A DNA stretch of 64,000 nucleotides from Thermococcus sp. 21S7 (GTDB lineage: Archaea > Methanobacteriota_B > Thermococci > Thermococcales > Thermococcaceae). Shown in pieces: positions 1 to 7,972 of the stretch (positions are counted from its first letter, which is position 1; each line of letters begins with the position of its first letter). A program made the translations under genes and the position numbers. A model generated the notes under the pieces. It did not search any database. It saw only the letters and a program-made list of their open reading frames with translations, and had not been told where the DNA came from. The DNA lies in the NCBI RefSeq assembly GCF_012027615.1, contig NZ_SNUT01000006.1, forward strand, positions 1 through 64,000. Reading direction: 5' to 3'.

Positions 1-98
1 ACCCGGTCTCGTTTCGACCCCGGAAGTTAAGCCCGCCAGCGATCCCGGGTGTACTGTCCTCCGAGAGGGGACGGGAAACCGGGGACGCCGCCGGCCAC
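1..98 (+). rRNA. rrf: 5S ribosomal RNA, 3' part (5' end outside window)
   Basis: The sequence matches the 3' two-thirds of an archaeal 5S rRNA: the loop around CCCGGAAGTTAAGCC, the stretch GGGTGTACTGTCCTCCGAGAG, and a 3' strand ending GCCGCCGGCC that would pair with the missing 5' end. The gene is cut by the window start. It is followed after six bases by tRNA-Asp, a common arrangement in Thermococcales where 5S lies apart from the 16S-23S operon. The exact 3' end is estimated. Confidence 0.93.
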
Positions 99-104
99 TC
101 AAAC

Positions 105-182
105 GCCCGGGTGGTGTAGCCAGGCCCATCATACGGGACTGTCACTCCCGTGACTCGGGTTCAAATCCCGACCCGGGCGCCA
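105..182 (+). tRNA. tRNA-Asp (anticodon GTC)
   Basis: A full cloverleaf can be drawn: acceptor GCCCGGG/CCCGGGC, anticodon stem CGGGA/TCCCG with loop CTGTCAC giving anticodon GTC, T-loop GGTTCAAATCC, discriminator G at 179 and an encoded CCA at 180-182. It lies directly behind the 5S gene and is probably co-transcribed with it. Confidence 0.96.
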
Positions 183-327
183 TTCCAACAAACTTTTCTG
201 GCAAAAAGTTCGTGGTTTCTTTGGCGGTTTCTTGTTCGGTGGCTGACTTTACAGGCGATTCATCGACAGAAGGCGCTTTTTAACGGATTCTTGATGGTAC
301 TTTGCAGGGCAAAATTTTGAGGGATAA

Positions 328-338
328 AATTTATAAAT
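328..338 (+). promoter_or_regulatory. TATA box of tRNA-Gln
   Basis: The AT-rich stretch AATTTATAAAT lies about 27 bp before the first base of the tRNA-Gln gene, the expected spacing for an archaeal TBP site when transcription starts at or just before the tRNA. Confidence 0.7.
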
Positions 339-364
339 CCTCCCCTTTAGCTATCATCGGGCAC

Positions 365-440
365 AGCCCCGTGGTGTAGCGGCCAAGCATGCGGGACTCT
401 GGATCCCGCGACCGGGGTTCGAATCCCCGCGGGGCTACCA
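365..440 (+). tRNA. tRNA-Gln (anticodon CTG)
   Basis: The acceptor AGCCCCG pairs with CGGGGCT, the anticodon stem CGGGA/TCCCG closes the loop CTCTGGA with anticodon CTG, and the T-arm CCGGGGTTCGAATCCCCG is canonical. An encoded CCA follows at 438-440. No intron is seen. Confidence 0.95.
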
Positions 441-545
441 TTCAACAGGGCTCCAGACCTTCGAACCCCAACTTCTTTTCCGGCCGTTAGTTCGTTTTTC
501 GAACTACATGTTACACTTTAAAGAGTATTCACCTGCTGGTCGGTT

Positions 546-755
546 CTACTGACTCCACCAAGAATTCAGGCGGTACCTCAATCCCGGTGGAAACTTGTCC
601 AGGACAGATTCGCGGATTTGACTATTTGTTACAGAATCCACAAAATAATCGGAAGGTTCAAGCTGTAATTTCAAAGCCAAAGGCGGTGTTTTAAGGATAC
701 GTTTCCAAAATCGCCCATCTACGGCAGAATAGCCAGAAAATTCCCATAAATTCAA
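546..755 (-). CDS. Doubtful 69-aa ORF in the tRNA-Gln downstream gap
   Basis: The 404-base stretch 441-844 has no clear gene. Its only open frame of note is this ORF on the minus strand, starting MNLWEFSGYSAVDGRFW. A TATA-like TTTAAA lies at about 776-786, which would make it leaderless, but the same box serves equally well as promoter of the plus-strand gene at 845. I recognise no family and see no ribosome binding site. It could be a chance ORF or a relic left by tRNA-associated insertion. Confidence 0.2.
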   Translation of the reverse strand: MNLWEFSGYSAVDGRFWKRILKTPPLALKLQLEPSDYFVDSVTNSQIRESVLDKFPPGLRYRLNSWWSQ

Positions 756-844
756 AAATCGGACTTTTTAGGAACTTTTAAATAGTATGCCGCCGAGTTT
801 TATAGTGATGTTACACACGCATTGCTTAACATGGGGGTGAGGAT

Positions 845-1060
845 GTGAGCAAAGTAGTAAATCTCGAAGGCGAGATTATAAACCTCCTCAGGATTCACGG
901 GTCACTCAGTGTTGCGTTTCTGACGCGGTTCCTCAATGAGAGAGGCATCTTCTGCACGAGGCAGAAAGTTGAGAGAACCCTCAGGAAACTAGTGGAGCAG
1001 AGAAAGGTAGAAGCGTTCTACACCAACGGGAATAAAAGAAAACATTACAGGTTACGGTGA
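845..1060 (+). CDS. Small winged-helix DNA-binding protein
   Basis: A 71-residue basic protein starting at GTG. Helix-turn-helix-like segments cover residues 6-35, a putative recognition helix with RQKVERTLRKLV covers 38-50, and a wing ends at KRKHYRLR. The whole chain is little more than one winged-helix domain, so it probably acts as a dimeric transcription regulator. The GTGA at 1057-1060 overlaps the next regulator gene, so the two are translationally coupled. A TATA-like TTTAAATAG lies near 777. Target unknown; the neighbouring export locus is the obvious candidate by position only. Confidence 0.75.
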   Translation: MSKVVNLEGEIINLLRIHGSLSVAFLTRFLNERGIFCTRQKVERTLRKLVEQRKVEAFYTNGNKRKHYRLR

Positions 1061-1500
1061 AAAGCATGGGCGCGACAACTGCGATACTCGGAAACGACAG
1101 ACGGATGCTGATGATCGAGTACCTCAAGGAGAAAAAAGGAAGGGCCGAGCTGAGGGAGCTCGTTGAGTATATAGCCGAAAGGGAAGGGGACACCAACAGG
1201 AAGCACAGAAAAAGCGTCTACGTCAGCTTGGTTCAGACGCACATTCCCAAGCTCGAAAGGGAGGGCGTCATAACCTTCAACCACGGCGTCGTCACGCTCC
1301 TGAAGATTCCGGACGATGTGACCGTCTACATGGAGGTAGTCAACAAGCACGACATAAGCTGGAGTACCTTCTACATGGGCACGTCGATAATCTTCATCAT
1401 CGCCGGCTGGTACTTGGGCAGCATGCCCCTGCTCTTTGCTTCCATAGTGTATCTGGCCATCAGCCTGATTCACCACAAGAGAGTGAAGAGGTTGGTTTAA
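1057..1500 (+). CDS. Membrane-tethered winged-helix regulator (DUF7344-like)
   Basis: A 147-residue protein from GTG. Residues about 10-90 form a winged helix of the archaeal DUF7344 type (RRMLMIEYLKEK, then a basic helix with RKSVYVSLVQTHIPKLE and a wing with GVITF). Residues about 108-138 form two hydrophobic segments (SIIFIIAGWYLG and LLFASIVYLAISLI), and the chain ends with a basic tail. It is therefore probably a membrane-anchored transcription factor with its DNA-binding domain in the cytoplasm. It overlaps the preceding regulator by four bases. The domain name rests on overall pattern; function is inferred. Confidence 0.75.
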   Translation: MKSMGATTAILGNDRRMLMIEYLKEKKGRAELRELVEYIAEREGDTNRKHRKSVYVSLVQTHIPKLEREGVITFNHGVVTLLKIPDDVTVYMEVVNKHDISWSTFYMGTSIIFIIAGWYLGSMPLLFASIVYLAISLIHHKRVKRLV

Positions 1501-1587
1501 CCAACTCGGCGGAAATTGGGCTGTTCTAATCAAACTGGGCCCTTTTACCCCCGGTAATGAGGGATTACCACCCAGTAAGCCGGAATT

Positions 1588-1744
1588 TACTATATACAAT
1601 AACCGCACTAAGAATACAATGAGCAACGTATGTATGTTGCTCGTACAGAGGCACTGCAGACATGGACATCGAAGCATTGTTCGTGGTAATGAACGCATTG
1701 ATGTATGTTGTGTGTGGCGGTGCCTCCAAAAGGAGGCGAAAAAA
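1588..1744 (+). promoter_or_regulatory. Promoter and structured mRNA leader with sequestered ribosome binding site
   Basis: A TATA-like TTTACTATATACA lies around 1587-1599. The leader then holds an inverted repeat GAGCAAC (1621-1627)/GTTGCTC (1636-1642). Just before the next gene is a perfect hairpin, GCCTCC (1722-1727), AAAA loop, GGAGGC (1732-1737), which buries the Shine-Dalgarno GGAGG of the TTG start at 1745. A leader of about 120 bases is long for a Thermococcus mRNA. The arrangement suggests translational control, but the effector is unknown and the transcription start is inferred. Confidence 0.5.
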
Positions 1745-2338
1745 TTGAGAAAGAAGATTGCCCTTGGAATGTTGGGCCTGTTGGTGGCCTTGGGCCTTGT
1801 TATAGGAGCCGGAGCCAACTTCAGGGATTACAGCGCGTCGAGGAGCGTCCACTGGGACATAGTCACCGACGACAATGAACTTATTGACCTCACTCCGCTC
1901 CAGCCCTACGCTTACATTGACAACGAGACTGGAGTTCTGGTTGTAGACATCAGCCCCGACAACCCCAATTACCCAGGCTACGGCCAGGGTCTAAGCCCGA
2001 ACTCGGAGTACAACTTTGATGAAGTGTTTGAGGTAAGCAACGACCTGTGGGAAAACATGAGCATAGTCGTTATGATAACCAGCGACAACGACGAGATACA
2101 GCTGTACGGCGCGGATGGAAACATACACGATGTTAGGAACGGAGACATTGTGCAGTACTCAGACACCGCGGTCAGCAGGGTGTGCTTTGTCGTTGACTCG
2201 GGAGCGGCCGTTAAAGTCGGTATGGACTTTGATGCAGGAAACCACCTTCCGGGAACCAGCCAGAGCGCCACACTCCACATACAGGCGTGGAGAAAGGGAA
2301 CGGAGCCCGACGACCTCGTCGGGAAGTGCGGTCAGTGA
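1745..2338 (+). CDS. Exported DUF1102-type protein, possible TasA-like fibre subunit (1 of 3)
   Basis: A 197-residue secreted protein. I chose the TTG at 1745 because it follows GGAGGC by seven bases and starts a clean signal peptide MRKKIALGMLGLLVALGLVIGAG; the reading frame extends further upstream without sense. After the hydrophobic core comes ANFRDYSASRS, a motif repeated in two neighbours and similar in place and form to the cleavage region of SipW-dependent TasA/CalY precursors. The mature part is acidic (DDNELIDLTPLQPY, DEVFEVSNDLWEN) and probably beta-rich. It opens an operon with a paralogue at 2353, a signal peptidase and a third paralogue. Family assignment to DUF1102 is fairly secure; the fibre role is inference. 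Confidence 0.8.
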   Translation: MRKKIALGMLGLLVALGLVIGAGANFRDYSASRSVHWDIVTDDNELIDLTPLQPYAYIDNETGVLVVDISPDNPNYPGYGQGLSPNSEYNFDEVFEVSNDLWENMSIVVMITSDNDEIQLYGADGNIHDVRNGDIVQYSDTAVSRVCFVVDSGAAVKVGMDFDAGNHLPGTSQSATLHIQAWRKGTEPDDLVGKCGQ

Positions 2339-2352
2339 AGGGGGCGTGAGAG

Positions 2353-2889
2353 ATGAACAAGCTATTTGGATTGGCCATACTTATGATTGGAATGCTCCTC
2401 GCGGTTGGCGCCGGGGCAAACTTCAGGTATTACTCCGCCGATAGGTCGGCGAGCTTTGACATAGTTTCAGACGACAACGAGCTTATTGACCTCACCGCAA
2501 TGCAGCCGTACGTCAAGTACAGTGATGGAAAGATCTACGTGGACATAAGCTCAAGCAACAGCAACAGACCCGACTACGGCGGCCTAGGCCTTAGCCCGAA
2601 CACCACCTACGTCTTTGAGGAGATGTTTGAGGTAAGCAACGAACTCTGGGAGAACAACCAGTCAGACTACCCAATCTGTGTTAAGATAAACACCAACCAC
2701 GAGCAGCTTAAAGTCTTCGCAGGCGACTACGACAACATGACCGCGGGGCCGGGAAGCAACATTAAGTTCACCGTCTACCACGGCCACCCGATTAAGGTTG
2801 GCATGATATTCGACACGACCAACGCTACGCTCGGCTCGGAGCAGTTCACCATGACCATAACCGCAGACGCCGGAGAATGCACACGGTGA
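2353..2889 (+). CDS. Exported DUF1102-type protein (2 of 3)
   Basis: A 178-residue paralogue of the preceding gene, 14 bases downstream, with a GGGGGCGTGAG ribosome binding site. The signal peptide MNKLFGLAILMIGMLLAVGAG is followed by the shared ANFRYYSADRS block, DDNELIDLTAMQPY and EMFEVSNELWENN; two Cys in the mature chain (PICVKI and the C-terminal GECTR) are the only cysteines. Duplicate subunits next to a dedicated signal peptidase are typical of fibre or surface-coat systems. Function not demonstrated. Confidence 0.82.
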   Translation: MNKLFGLAILMIGMLLAVGAGANFRYYSADRSASFDIVSDDNELIDLTAMQPYVKYSDGKIYVDISSSNSNRPDYGGLGLSPNTTYVFEEMFEVSNELWENNQSDYPICVKINTNHEQLKVFAGDYDNMTAGPGSNIKFTVYHGHPIKVGMIFDTTNATLGSEQFTMTITADAGECTR

Positions 2890-2934
2890 TTTCCTTTTTG
2901 GGGCCTTTGCCCCCCTTCCTTAGAAGGTGTTAAC

Positions 2935-3999
2935 ATGAAGAGACTCATTGAACTCACTTTCACCATCATCATCCTAGTTTTTCTCGTTGGTTCCTTAGCT
3001 GGCTTTTTCCTCGACAGGCCGGTGTTTCTATCGTACGCGTATTCTGAAAGCATGACCCCAACAATAGACAGAGGTGACCTCTTCTTGATGAATCCTCTAG
3101 CAAGAAACTACGACGTTGGAGACATAATAGTATTTCACAGGCGGGACGGCTGGACGGTCCACAGAATCTTTGCAATCACCGAGGAGGGATACATCACAAA
3201 GGGAGACCACAACGTCGCCACAGATCAGCAGGATGGAATCTACCCTCCGGTTCAGAGGGAGGATATAGTCGGAAAGGTAATCACCATTCGGGGAACCCCC
3301 CTCGTCATAAGGGGCGGGGGAAACTTTATAGAATCGGTTAGACACAAAATGACGAACACATATATAATAGTCACCCTGATTCTCGTGGGTGCATTCTTGA
3401 CGTTTTCGGGAGGAGGAAAGGACAGAAAGAGGAAAAAAAGACGAACCATCAGAGTACAAATGAAAACAATCTACGCCGCCGTGTCGGTTCTGATCCTAGC
3501 GGGCTTCCTCTTTGTAACCGTTGCCTCATGGGGCACCCTAACGTTCACATACTCCTCAACCCTGGCCGGCGGACAGAGGGACGGCTGGTACATGCCGGGC
3601 AGTACGTTCGTGAAAAACCTAAGCGTAGAAAACAAGGCCGTTTATCCATTCTACTACTTCGTCGTACCGAAAGGTGATAGGATAAGTCTGATAAACGAGG
3701 ATGGCTTCAAGCTCAAAGGGGACTCCTCCCACGAGGTGATCCTAAGGGTTTCGGTCCCAGAGGACACCCGGATATACAGAGAAGAGGTGGAGGTTTACTC
3801 ATATCCGGCCATTCTTCCAAGACAGGTTATTGAACCCCTCTACCGGACCAGCCCATACCTGCCACTGGTGCCGTACATGGTTGAAATCTCCGCAGTACTG
3901 CTTGTCTTTTATTATCTCTCGAACGTGGGTAACGAAGACGTCATTAGAATCAGAACAAGAAGAAGAAGCCTTCTGAGCAAGGTAATGGGGGATGGTTAG
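2935..3999 (+). CDS. sipW-like: Signal peptidase I, SipW/eukaryotic (S26B) type, with C-terminal extension
   Basis: A 354-residue membrane protease that removes signal peptides at the outer membrane face. An N-terminal membrane segment (6-26) precedes the catalytic box SESM (Ser39), the VHRI box (His76) and the GDHN box (Asp91): a Ser-His type enzyme, with no lysine of the bacterial kind. Further membrane segments lie near 142-160, 178-198 and 318-334, with a basic loop (DRKRKKRR) and an extracytoplasmic domain between the last two. This is about twice the length of the core enzyme, so the extra domain may bind the neighbouring substrates. It sits between two DUF1102 genes and the third, which points to a dedicated peptidase. 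Confidence 0.9.
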   Translation: MKRLIELTFTIIILVFLVGSLAGFFLDRPVFLSYAYSESMTPTIDRGDLFLMNPLARNYDVGDIIVFHRRDGWTVHRIFAITEEGYITKGDHNVATDQQDGIYPPVQREDIVGKVITIRGTPLVIRGGGNFIESVRHKMTNTYIIVTLILVGAFLTFSGGGKDRKRKKRRTIRVQMKTIYAAVSVLILAGFLFVTVASWGTLTFTYSSTLAGGQRDGWYMPGSTFVKNLSVENKAVYPFYYFVVPKGDRISLINEDGFKLKGDSSHEVILRVSVPEDTRIYREEVEVYSYPAILPRQVIEPLYRTSPYLPLVPYMVEISAVLLVFYYLSNVGNEDVIRIRTRRRSLLSKVMGDG

Positions 4000-4000
4000 C

Positions 4001-5005
4001 ATGAGAACAATGTTGTTTCTGATCGCCTTACTGATGGGTGCTATGCTCATCGTGGGCTCCAGTGGAAATTTCAGGGCATACACCGCGAATAGGTCAGCGG
4101 TGGTAGGGATAGTCAGCGGAGAAAATTCCTACGTGGCGTATCACTGTTTGGATAGCCCCGTAAGCATTAACGCGGGGGAAGGCGTGGATTTCATAGCGAT
4201 AACTGTTCAGAACCTTATGGACAGGCCAATAAGCGTTCACGTTGAGGCTGATTTCTCAAACCTCCCCTCCGGCGTTACTGGGGATATCGACGGGAGCGAA
4301 AAGACAATCGATCCAGGGGAGTCCGCGGGCTTTGGCGCTAGCATCGAAAGTGATGAATACGCCGAAGGGGGGCTCTACGAGGTCCCAATAACGATATACG
4401 CCGATTGGGACGGAGGGAGCGCGGTAATAGAAGCCTGCTCACTAGTCGTTCAAATCTCCGCGCAGGAACTCATAATAACGAAGACACTCATAAGCGGAAA
4501 CAGGAGCTTTCCGGTAAACACACCCCAAGAGTGGGTCATGGAAATTAAGTTTAGAAACAACGGCGAAGACGATGAGTTCCTAATATCCGACTTCGTGGAT
4601 CCGGTGTTTTTCAAAATAGACAGCATAGAAATATCAAAGGGCCGGCTGTACGACTGGACACACTACGAAGTCACAGGGGTCGTACTGTGGGGAGTCAACG
4701 TAACCCACGGCGAAACGGTGACCATGAGAATACACGTAAGCAACGTGATGTGGTGCTTCCCGTGCTTTGGATACATATACTCGACCAACATGCCCGGTGA
4801 GTACACCCTGAACTGCGGTGCATGCGTCATGAAGATGCCCTCCAGAGAACACTGCTGCGGAGATCACGACTGGAACCACTGGGAGTCCTGTGGATGCGGG
4901 CACCATGATAGCGGCTGCGGCCATCACAACGACCACAACTGCCCGGTCTGCTTGGTGACGAGCAACGGAATAACCGTTGAGGCGTACACTGGTGGGGGCG
5001 GTTGA
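4001..5005 (+). CDS. Exported DUF1102-type protein with Cys/His-rich tail (3 of 3)
   Basis: A 334-residue protein. I prefer ATG 4001 over 3992 because the ribosome binding site GGGGGATGG fits it better. The signal peptide ends before SGNFRAYTANRS, again the SipW-type motif. Residues about 25-155 form a beta-rich domain, about 158-265 a second domain like those of surface-protein repeats (FRNNGEDDEFLISDF), and about 257-315 a remarkable segment with 11 Cys and 8 His (CFPCF, NCGACV, HCCGDH, CGCGHHD, CGHHND, NCPVC). The chain ends in GGGG. The tail could bind metal or form disulfide cross-links. It overlaps or abuts the peptidase gene and is followed by the DUF5305 gene. Confidence 0.8.
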   Translation: MRTMLFLIALLMGAMLIVGSSGNFRAYTANRSAVVGIVSGENSYVAYHCLDSPVSINAGEGVDFIAITVQNLMDRPISVHVEADFSNLPSGVTGDIDGSEKTIDPGESAGFGASIESDEYAEGGLYEVPITIYADWDGGSAVIEACSLVVQISAQELIITKTLISGNRSFPVNTPQEWVMEIKFRNNGEDDEFLISDFVDPVFFKIDSIEISKGRLYDWTHYEVTGVVLWGVNVTHGETVTMRIHVSNVMWCFPCFGYIYSTNMPGEYTLNCGACVMKMPSREHCCGDHDWNHWESCGCGHHDSGCGHHNDHNCPVCLVTSNGITVEAYTGGGG

Positions 5006-5008
5006 ACA

Positions 5009-6010
5009 ATGAAAAACGTAAAGATTGATCGGGAAAAGCTTATACTGGGGGCCATTGCGGTCTCGTTGATACTGGCTGGGGTATTTGGAATCTACGGAGT
5101 GATAGCCTACACAACCGAGCCCACCACGATAAAGGCAACGTACGACACAGTTTACACGGAACGGGGGGAGCTAATCCACTCAGGTTTCTTCACCAACGAG
5201 ACGGTATACAAAGACGGAACAAGCCTCGAATACTACCCCGCAAAAATAACATCCGCCATAGCCGGAGAATACACGTACAAGGTAACCCCCGAGAAAAACG
5301 GGAAATACTCCGTAACCCTGCACAGGGAATATTACGTGACATCGGGCAAAAAAAGGATCAACATCACCAATACGACAGAGATTATTAAAGAGGGAAGCTT
5401 CACAGGCACGTTTTCGGTGCCCACCTTCCTTAACATGACCGAGATTCAAGATGACCTCACGGCAGTCCAGGAGGGAACCGGCCTATACCGGGCCCAAGTT
5501 GACGTTTACTTCAAGGTGGATGTTGAAAAGAGCGACGGAACAACCTTCACCCAGAGGATAAGCCTGGTAAGGGACGTATCCGGAATGGTAAAGCTGGAGG
5601 GAGCGGATAAAGAGTACAAAAAAGTTGTGAGACACGTCAACACGACCATCAACACCGTAAGCTTCCTGGGGAAGGAAATCCCGGTGTCAACTGCCAGGAG
5701 TGTGTTCCCCATAGGCGCAATACTATTCGCAATACCCCCCATCGGCTTTGCATACACCCACAGGGAGAGGAAGCCGGACGAACTCAAGAACCTCAGAAAA
5801 TTCATCGTCGAGGGCGCCCCGAGCGATGTAGGGGCCGTTGATCCCGTAGACCTCCGTTCGGTCAGGGATCTTGAAAGGGTGTTCGACCTCGTGGATAAGC
5901 CGATAGTCCACTACAGACAGGGAAACCAGGACGTTTACGCCATCATAGATGGGGACATCATCTATGAGTACCGGAAGCCGTTGCCCCCGGAAGGGGATGA
6001 GGCCAACTGA
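5009..6010 (+). CDS. DUF5305-type membrane protein of the export locus
   Basis: A 333-residue protein with an N-terminal membrane segment (about 10-33), a large extracytoplasmic domain (about 35-225), a second membrane segment (about 230-250, VFPIGAILFAIPPIGFAY) and a cytoplasmic tail with YRQGNQDVYAIIDGDIIYEY. This layout matches DUF5305 proteins, which in archaea often accompany signal peptidase I. It starts three bases after the preceding stop, so it closes the operon. It may anchor or assemble the exported proteins; that is inference from context. Confidence 0.75.
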   Translation: MKNVKIDREKLILGAIAVSLILAGVFGIYGVIAYTTEPTTIKATYDTVYTERGELIHSGFFTNETVYKDGTSLEYYPAKITSAIAGEYTYKVTPEKNGKYSVTLHREYYVTSGKKRINITNTTEIIKEGSFTGTFSVPTFLNMTEIQDDLTAVQEGTGLYRAQVDVYFKVDVEKSDGTTFTQRISLVRDVSGMVKLEGADKEYKKVVRHVNTTINTVSFLGKEIPVSTARSVFPIGAILFAIPPIGFAYTHRERKPDELKNLRKFIVEGAPSDVGAVDPVDLRSVRDLERVFDLVDKPIVHYRQGNQDVYAIIDGDIIYEYRKPLPPEGDEAN

Positions 6011-6121
6011 GGGCCCTCCCCTTCCCCCTCCTCCTTTTCTGGTTTTCTGAACCAACAACTTTAAAAGCCCTATCCGAAAGGCTAACCTAGAAGTTCTACA
6101 AGAGGTAAGAGGTGGTTAGAG

Positions 6122-6658
6122 ATGAACCCGTTCCACGAGCTTGAGCCCGGACCGGAGGTTCCAGAGGTTGTTTACGCTCTCATAGAGATTCCGAAGGGAA
6201 GCAGGAACAAGTACGAGCTTGACAAGAAGACCGGCCTTATAAAGCTCGATAGAGTGCTCTACAGCCCGTTCTTCTACCCGGTTGACTACGGAATAATCCC
6301 ACAGACCTGGTACGACGACGGCGACCCCTTCGACATCATGGTCATCATGCGCGAGCCGGTTTACCCGCTCACCCTCATAGAGGCGAGACCGATAGGCATC
6401 ATGAAGATGGAGGACAGCGGCGACAAGGACTGGAAGGTCCTCGCGGTCCCCGTTGAGGACCCGTACTTCGACGACTGGAAGGACATCGACGACGTCCCGA
6501 AGGCCTTCCTCGACGAGGTTGCCCACTTCTTCCAGAGGTATAAGGAGCTCCAGGGCAAGGTCACCCAGATAGAGGGCTGGGGCAACGCCGAGGAGGCCAA
6601 GAAGGAAATCCTCCGCGCCATCGAGCTCTACAAGGAGAAGTTCGGCAAGAAGGAGTGA
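6122..6658 (+). CDS. ppa: Inorganic pyrophosphatase (soluble family I)
   Basis: Hydrolyses pyrophosphate to phosphate in the cytoplasm and so pulls biosynthetic reactions forward. The 178-residue length is typical. Visible active-site elements are [10 protein letters not shown] with the catalytic Lys/Arg/Glu, FFYPVDYG, and DGDPFDIMV, the metal-binding Asp cluster, then [14 protein letters not shown] box ACTTTAAAAG lies at about 6058 and the ATG follows GGTGGTTAGAG. The gene precedes the Rpo7-Spt4 operon. Confidence 0.97.
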   Translation: MNPFHELEPGPEVPEVVYALIEIPKGSRNKYELDKKTGLIKLDRVLYSPFFYPVDYGIIPQTWYDDGDPFDIMVIMREPVYPLTLIEARPIGIMKMEDSGDKDWKVLAVPVEDPYFDDWKDIDDVPKAFLDEVAHFFQRYKELQGKVTQIEGWGNAEEAKKEILRAIELYKEKFGKKE

Positions 6659-6696
6659 TTTCTTTTCCCCCTTTATTCCCCACGGGAGGTCAAGGC

Positions 6697-7257
6697 ATGT
6701 ACAAGCTCCTCAAGATTAAAGACGTTGTGAGAATTCCGCCCAGGATGTTCACGATGGATCCCAAAGAGGCCGCAAAGCTCGTCCTCCGCGAGACCTACGA
6801 GGGCATCTACGACCGCGACGAGGGCGTTATCCTAGCGATTATGGACGTCGAGGACATCGGCCAGGGAGTCATCGTGCCCGGCGACGGTGCCACCTACCAC
6901 GAGGTGGTCTTCGACGTTCTCGTCTGGAAGCCCGAGATGCACGAGGTCGTTGAGGGCGAGGTCATAGACGTCGCCCCGTACGGCGCGTTCATCAGAATAG
7001 GCCCGATGGACGGCCTCGTCCACATCAGCCAGCTAATGGACGACTACGTTGTCTTCGACGAGAAGAACAAGCAGTTCCTCGGCAAGGAGACCAAGAGAAT
7101 CCTCAAGCTCGGGGACGAAGTCAGGGCGAGGGTCATCGCCATAAGCATCAAGAGCAGGGTAATTAGAGAGAACAAGATAGGCCTCACCATGCGCCAGCCC
7201 GGTCTCGGAAAGAGGGACTGGATAGAGAAGGAGAAGCGCAAGGAGGCTGAGGCATGA
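6697..7257 (+). CDS. rpoE1: RNA polymerase subunit Rpo7 (RpoE')
   Basis: Stalk subunit of archaeal RNA polymerase, the partner of Rpo4, which binds nascent RNA and helps open the promoter. The true start is ATG 6697 behind GGGAGGT; the frame extends 14 codons upstream without support. The protein has 186 residues: an N-terminal RNP-like domain (MYKLLKIKDVVRIPPRMF) and a C-terminal S1 domain (EGEVIDVAPYGAFIRIGPMDGLVHISQL at about 84-112). It overlaps spt4 by four bases (ATGA). Confidence 0.97.
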   Translation: MYKLLKIKDVVRIPPRMFTMDPKEAAKLVLRETYEGIYDRDEGVILAIMDVEDIGQGVIVPGDGATYHEVVFDVLVWKPEMHEVVEGEVIDVAPYGAFIRIGPMDGLVHISQLMDDYVVFDEKNKQFLGKETKRILKLGDEVRARVIAISIKSRVIRENKIGLTMRQPGLGKRDWIEKEKRKEAEA

Positions 7258-7442
7258 CGAAGGAGAGGGCGTGCAGACACTGCCACTACATAACCACTGA
7301 GGAGCGCTGCCCGGTCTGCGGCAGCAGGGACCTCAGCGACGAGTGGTTCGACCTCGTCATAATCACCGAACCCGAGAAGTCGATGATAGCCGAGAAGCTG
7401 GGCGTTAAAGTCCCAGGAAAGTACGCCATAAGGGTTAGATGA
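7254..7442 (+). CDS. spt4: Transcription elongation factor Spt4 (RpoE'')
   Basis: A 62-residue zinc protein with CRHC (7-10) and CPVCG (19-23) and the typical SDEWFDLVII strand. Spt4 binds the NGN domain of Spt5 and the dimer clamps RNA polymerase during elongation. Coding overlaps tie it to rpoE1 upstream and to the CoA kinase downstream. Confidence 0.96.
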   Translation: MTKERACRHCHYITTEERCPVCGSRDLSDEWFDLVIITEPEKSMIAEKLGVKVPGKYAIRVR

Positions 7443-7972
7443 TGCTGTTCGTACTAACGCCCGAACTCAGGCGGGAGCTGAAGGAACCCCTGGGCGTGCT
7501 CGTCCAGGGCGAGATTCCCGAGCCCTACCTTAGGGTTAAGGGAGAGCTTGAAAAAGCCCGTTACGTTGTCACCGTCGGCGACGTGGTCACGGAAAACGTC
7601 CTCAGGGTGGGCATAAAGCCGAGCCTGGCCATATACGACCACAAGACAAAGAGACGGGAGTACACGCCGGACATAGAAGCCGGTGCGGTGGTCATGACCG
7701 TTCAGAATCCCGCCGGAACAATAACGAAAGCTTTATTAAACGCAATCAGAAAGGGCTTTGGACTGGCCGAAAGGGGCCGGAGGGTTTACATAAAGGTGTG
7801 TGGAGAGGAAGACCTGGCGGCCATTCCGGCCGTGCTCTACGCCCCCGTCGGGAGCATCGTGCTCTACGGCCAGCCGGATGAGGGAGTAGTGCTTATAAGG
7901 GTAACACCCGAATGCAAGCTCAAGTGCGGGAAGCTCATGTCGAAGATGGAGGTGGTTCGCGATGGAGATTAA
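7439..7972 (+). CDS. GTP-dependent dephospho-CoA kinase (DUF359)
   Basis: Catalyses the last step of CoA synthesis in many archaea, phosphorylation of dephospho-CoA with GTP, an activity established for the Thermococcus kodakarensis DUF359 protein. The 177-residue chain shows the family features [10 protein letters not shown], a conserved Asp-rich region around [10 protein letters not shown], and [15 protein letters not shown]. There is no P-loop, as is usual for this family. Start is ATG 7439 or 7442, overlapping the spt4 stop. It overlaps the S24e gene by 11 bases. Confidence 0.92.
   Translation: MMLFVLTPELRRELKEPLGVLVQGEIPEPYLRVKGELEKARYVVTVGDVVTENVLRVGIKPSLAIYDHKTKRREYTPDIEAGAVVMTVQNPAGTITKALLNAIRKGFGLAERGRRVYIKVCGEEDLAAIPAVLYAPVGSIVLYGQPDEGVVLIRVTPECKLKCGKLMSKMEVVRDGD

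Noticed and set aside
1619-1744. Upstream extension of the first DUF1102 gene to the ATG at 1619
   Set aside because: It would put 42 Cys/His/Arg-rich residues before the signal peptide; the TTG at 1745 has the ribosome binding site.
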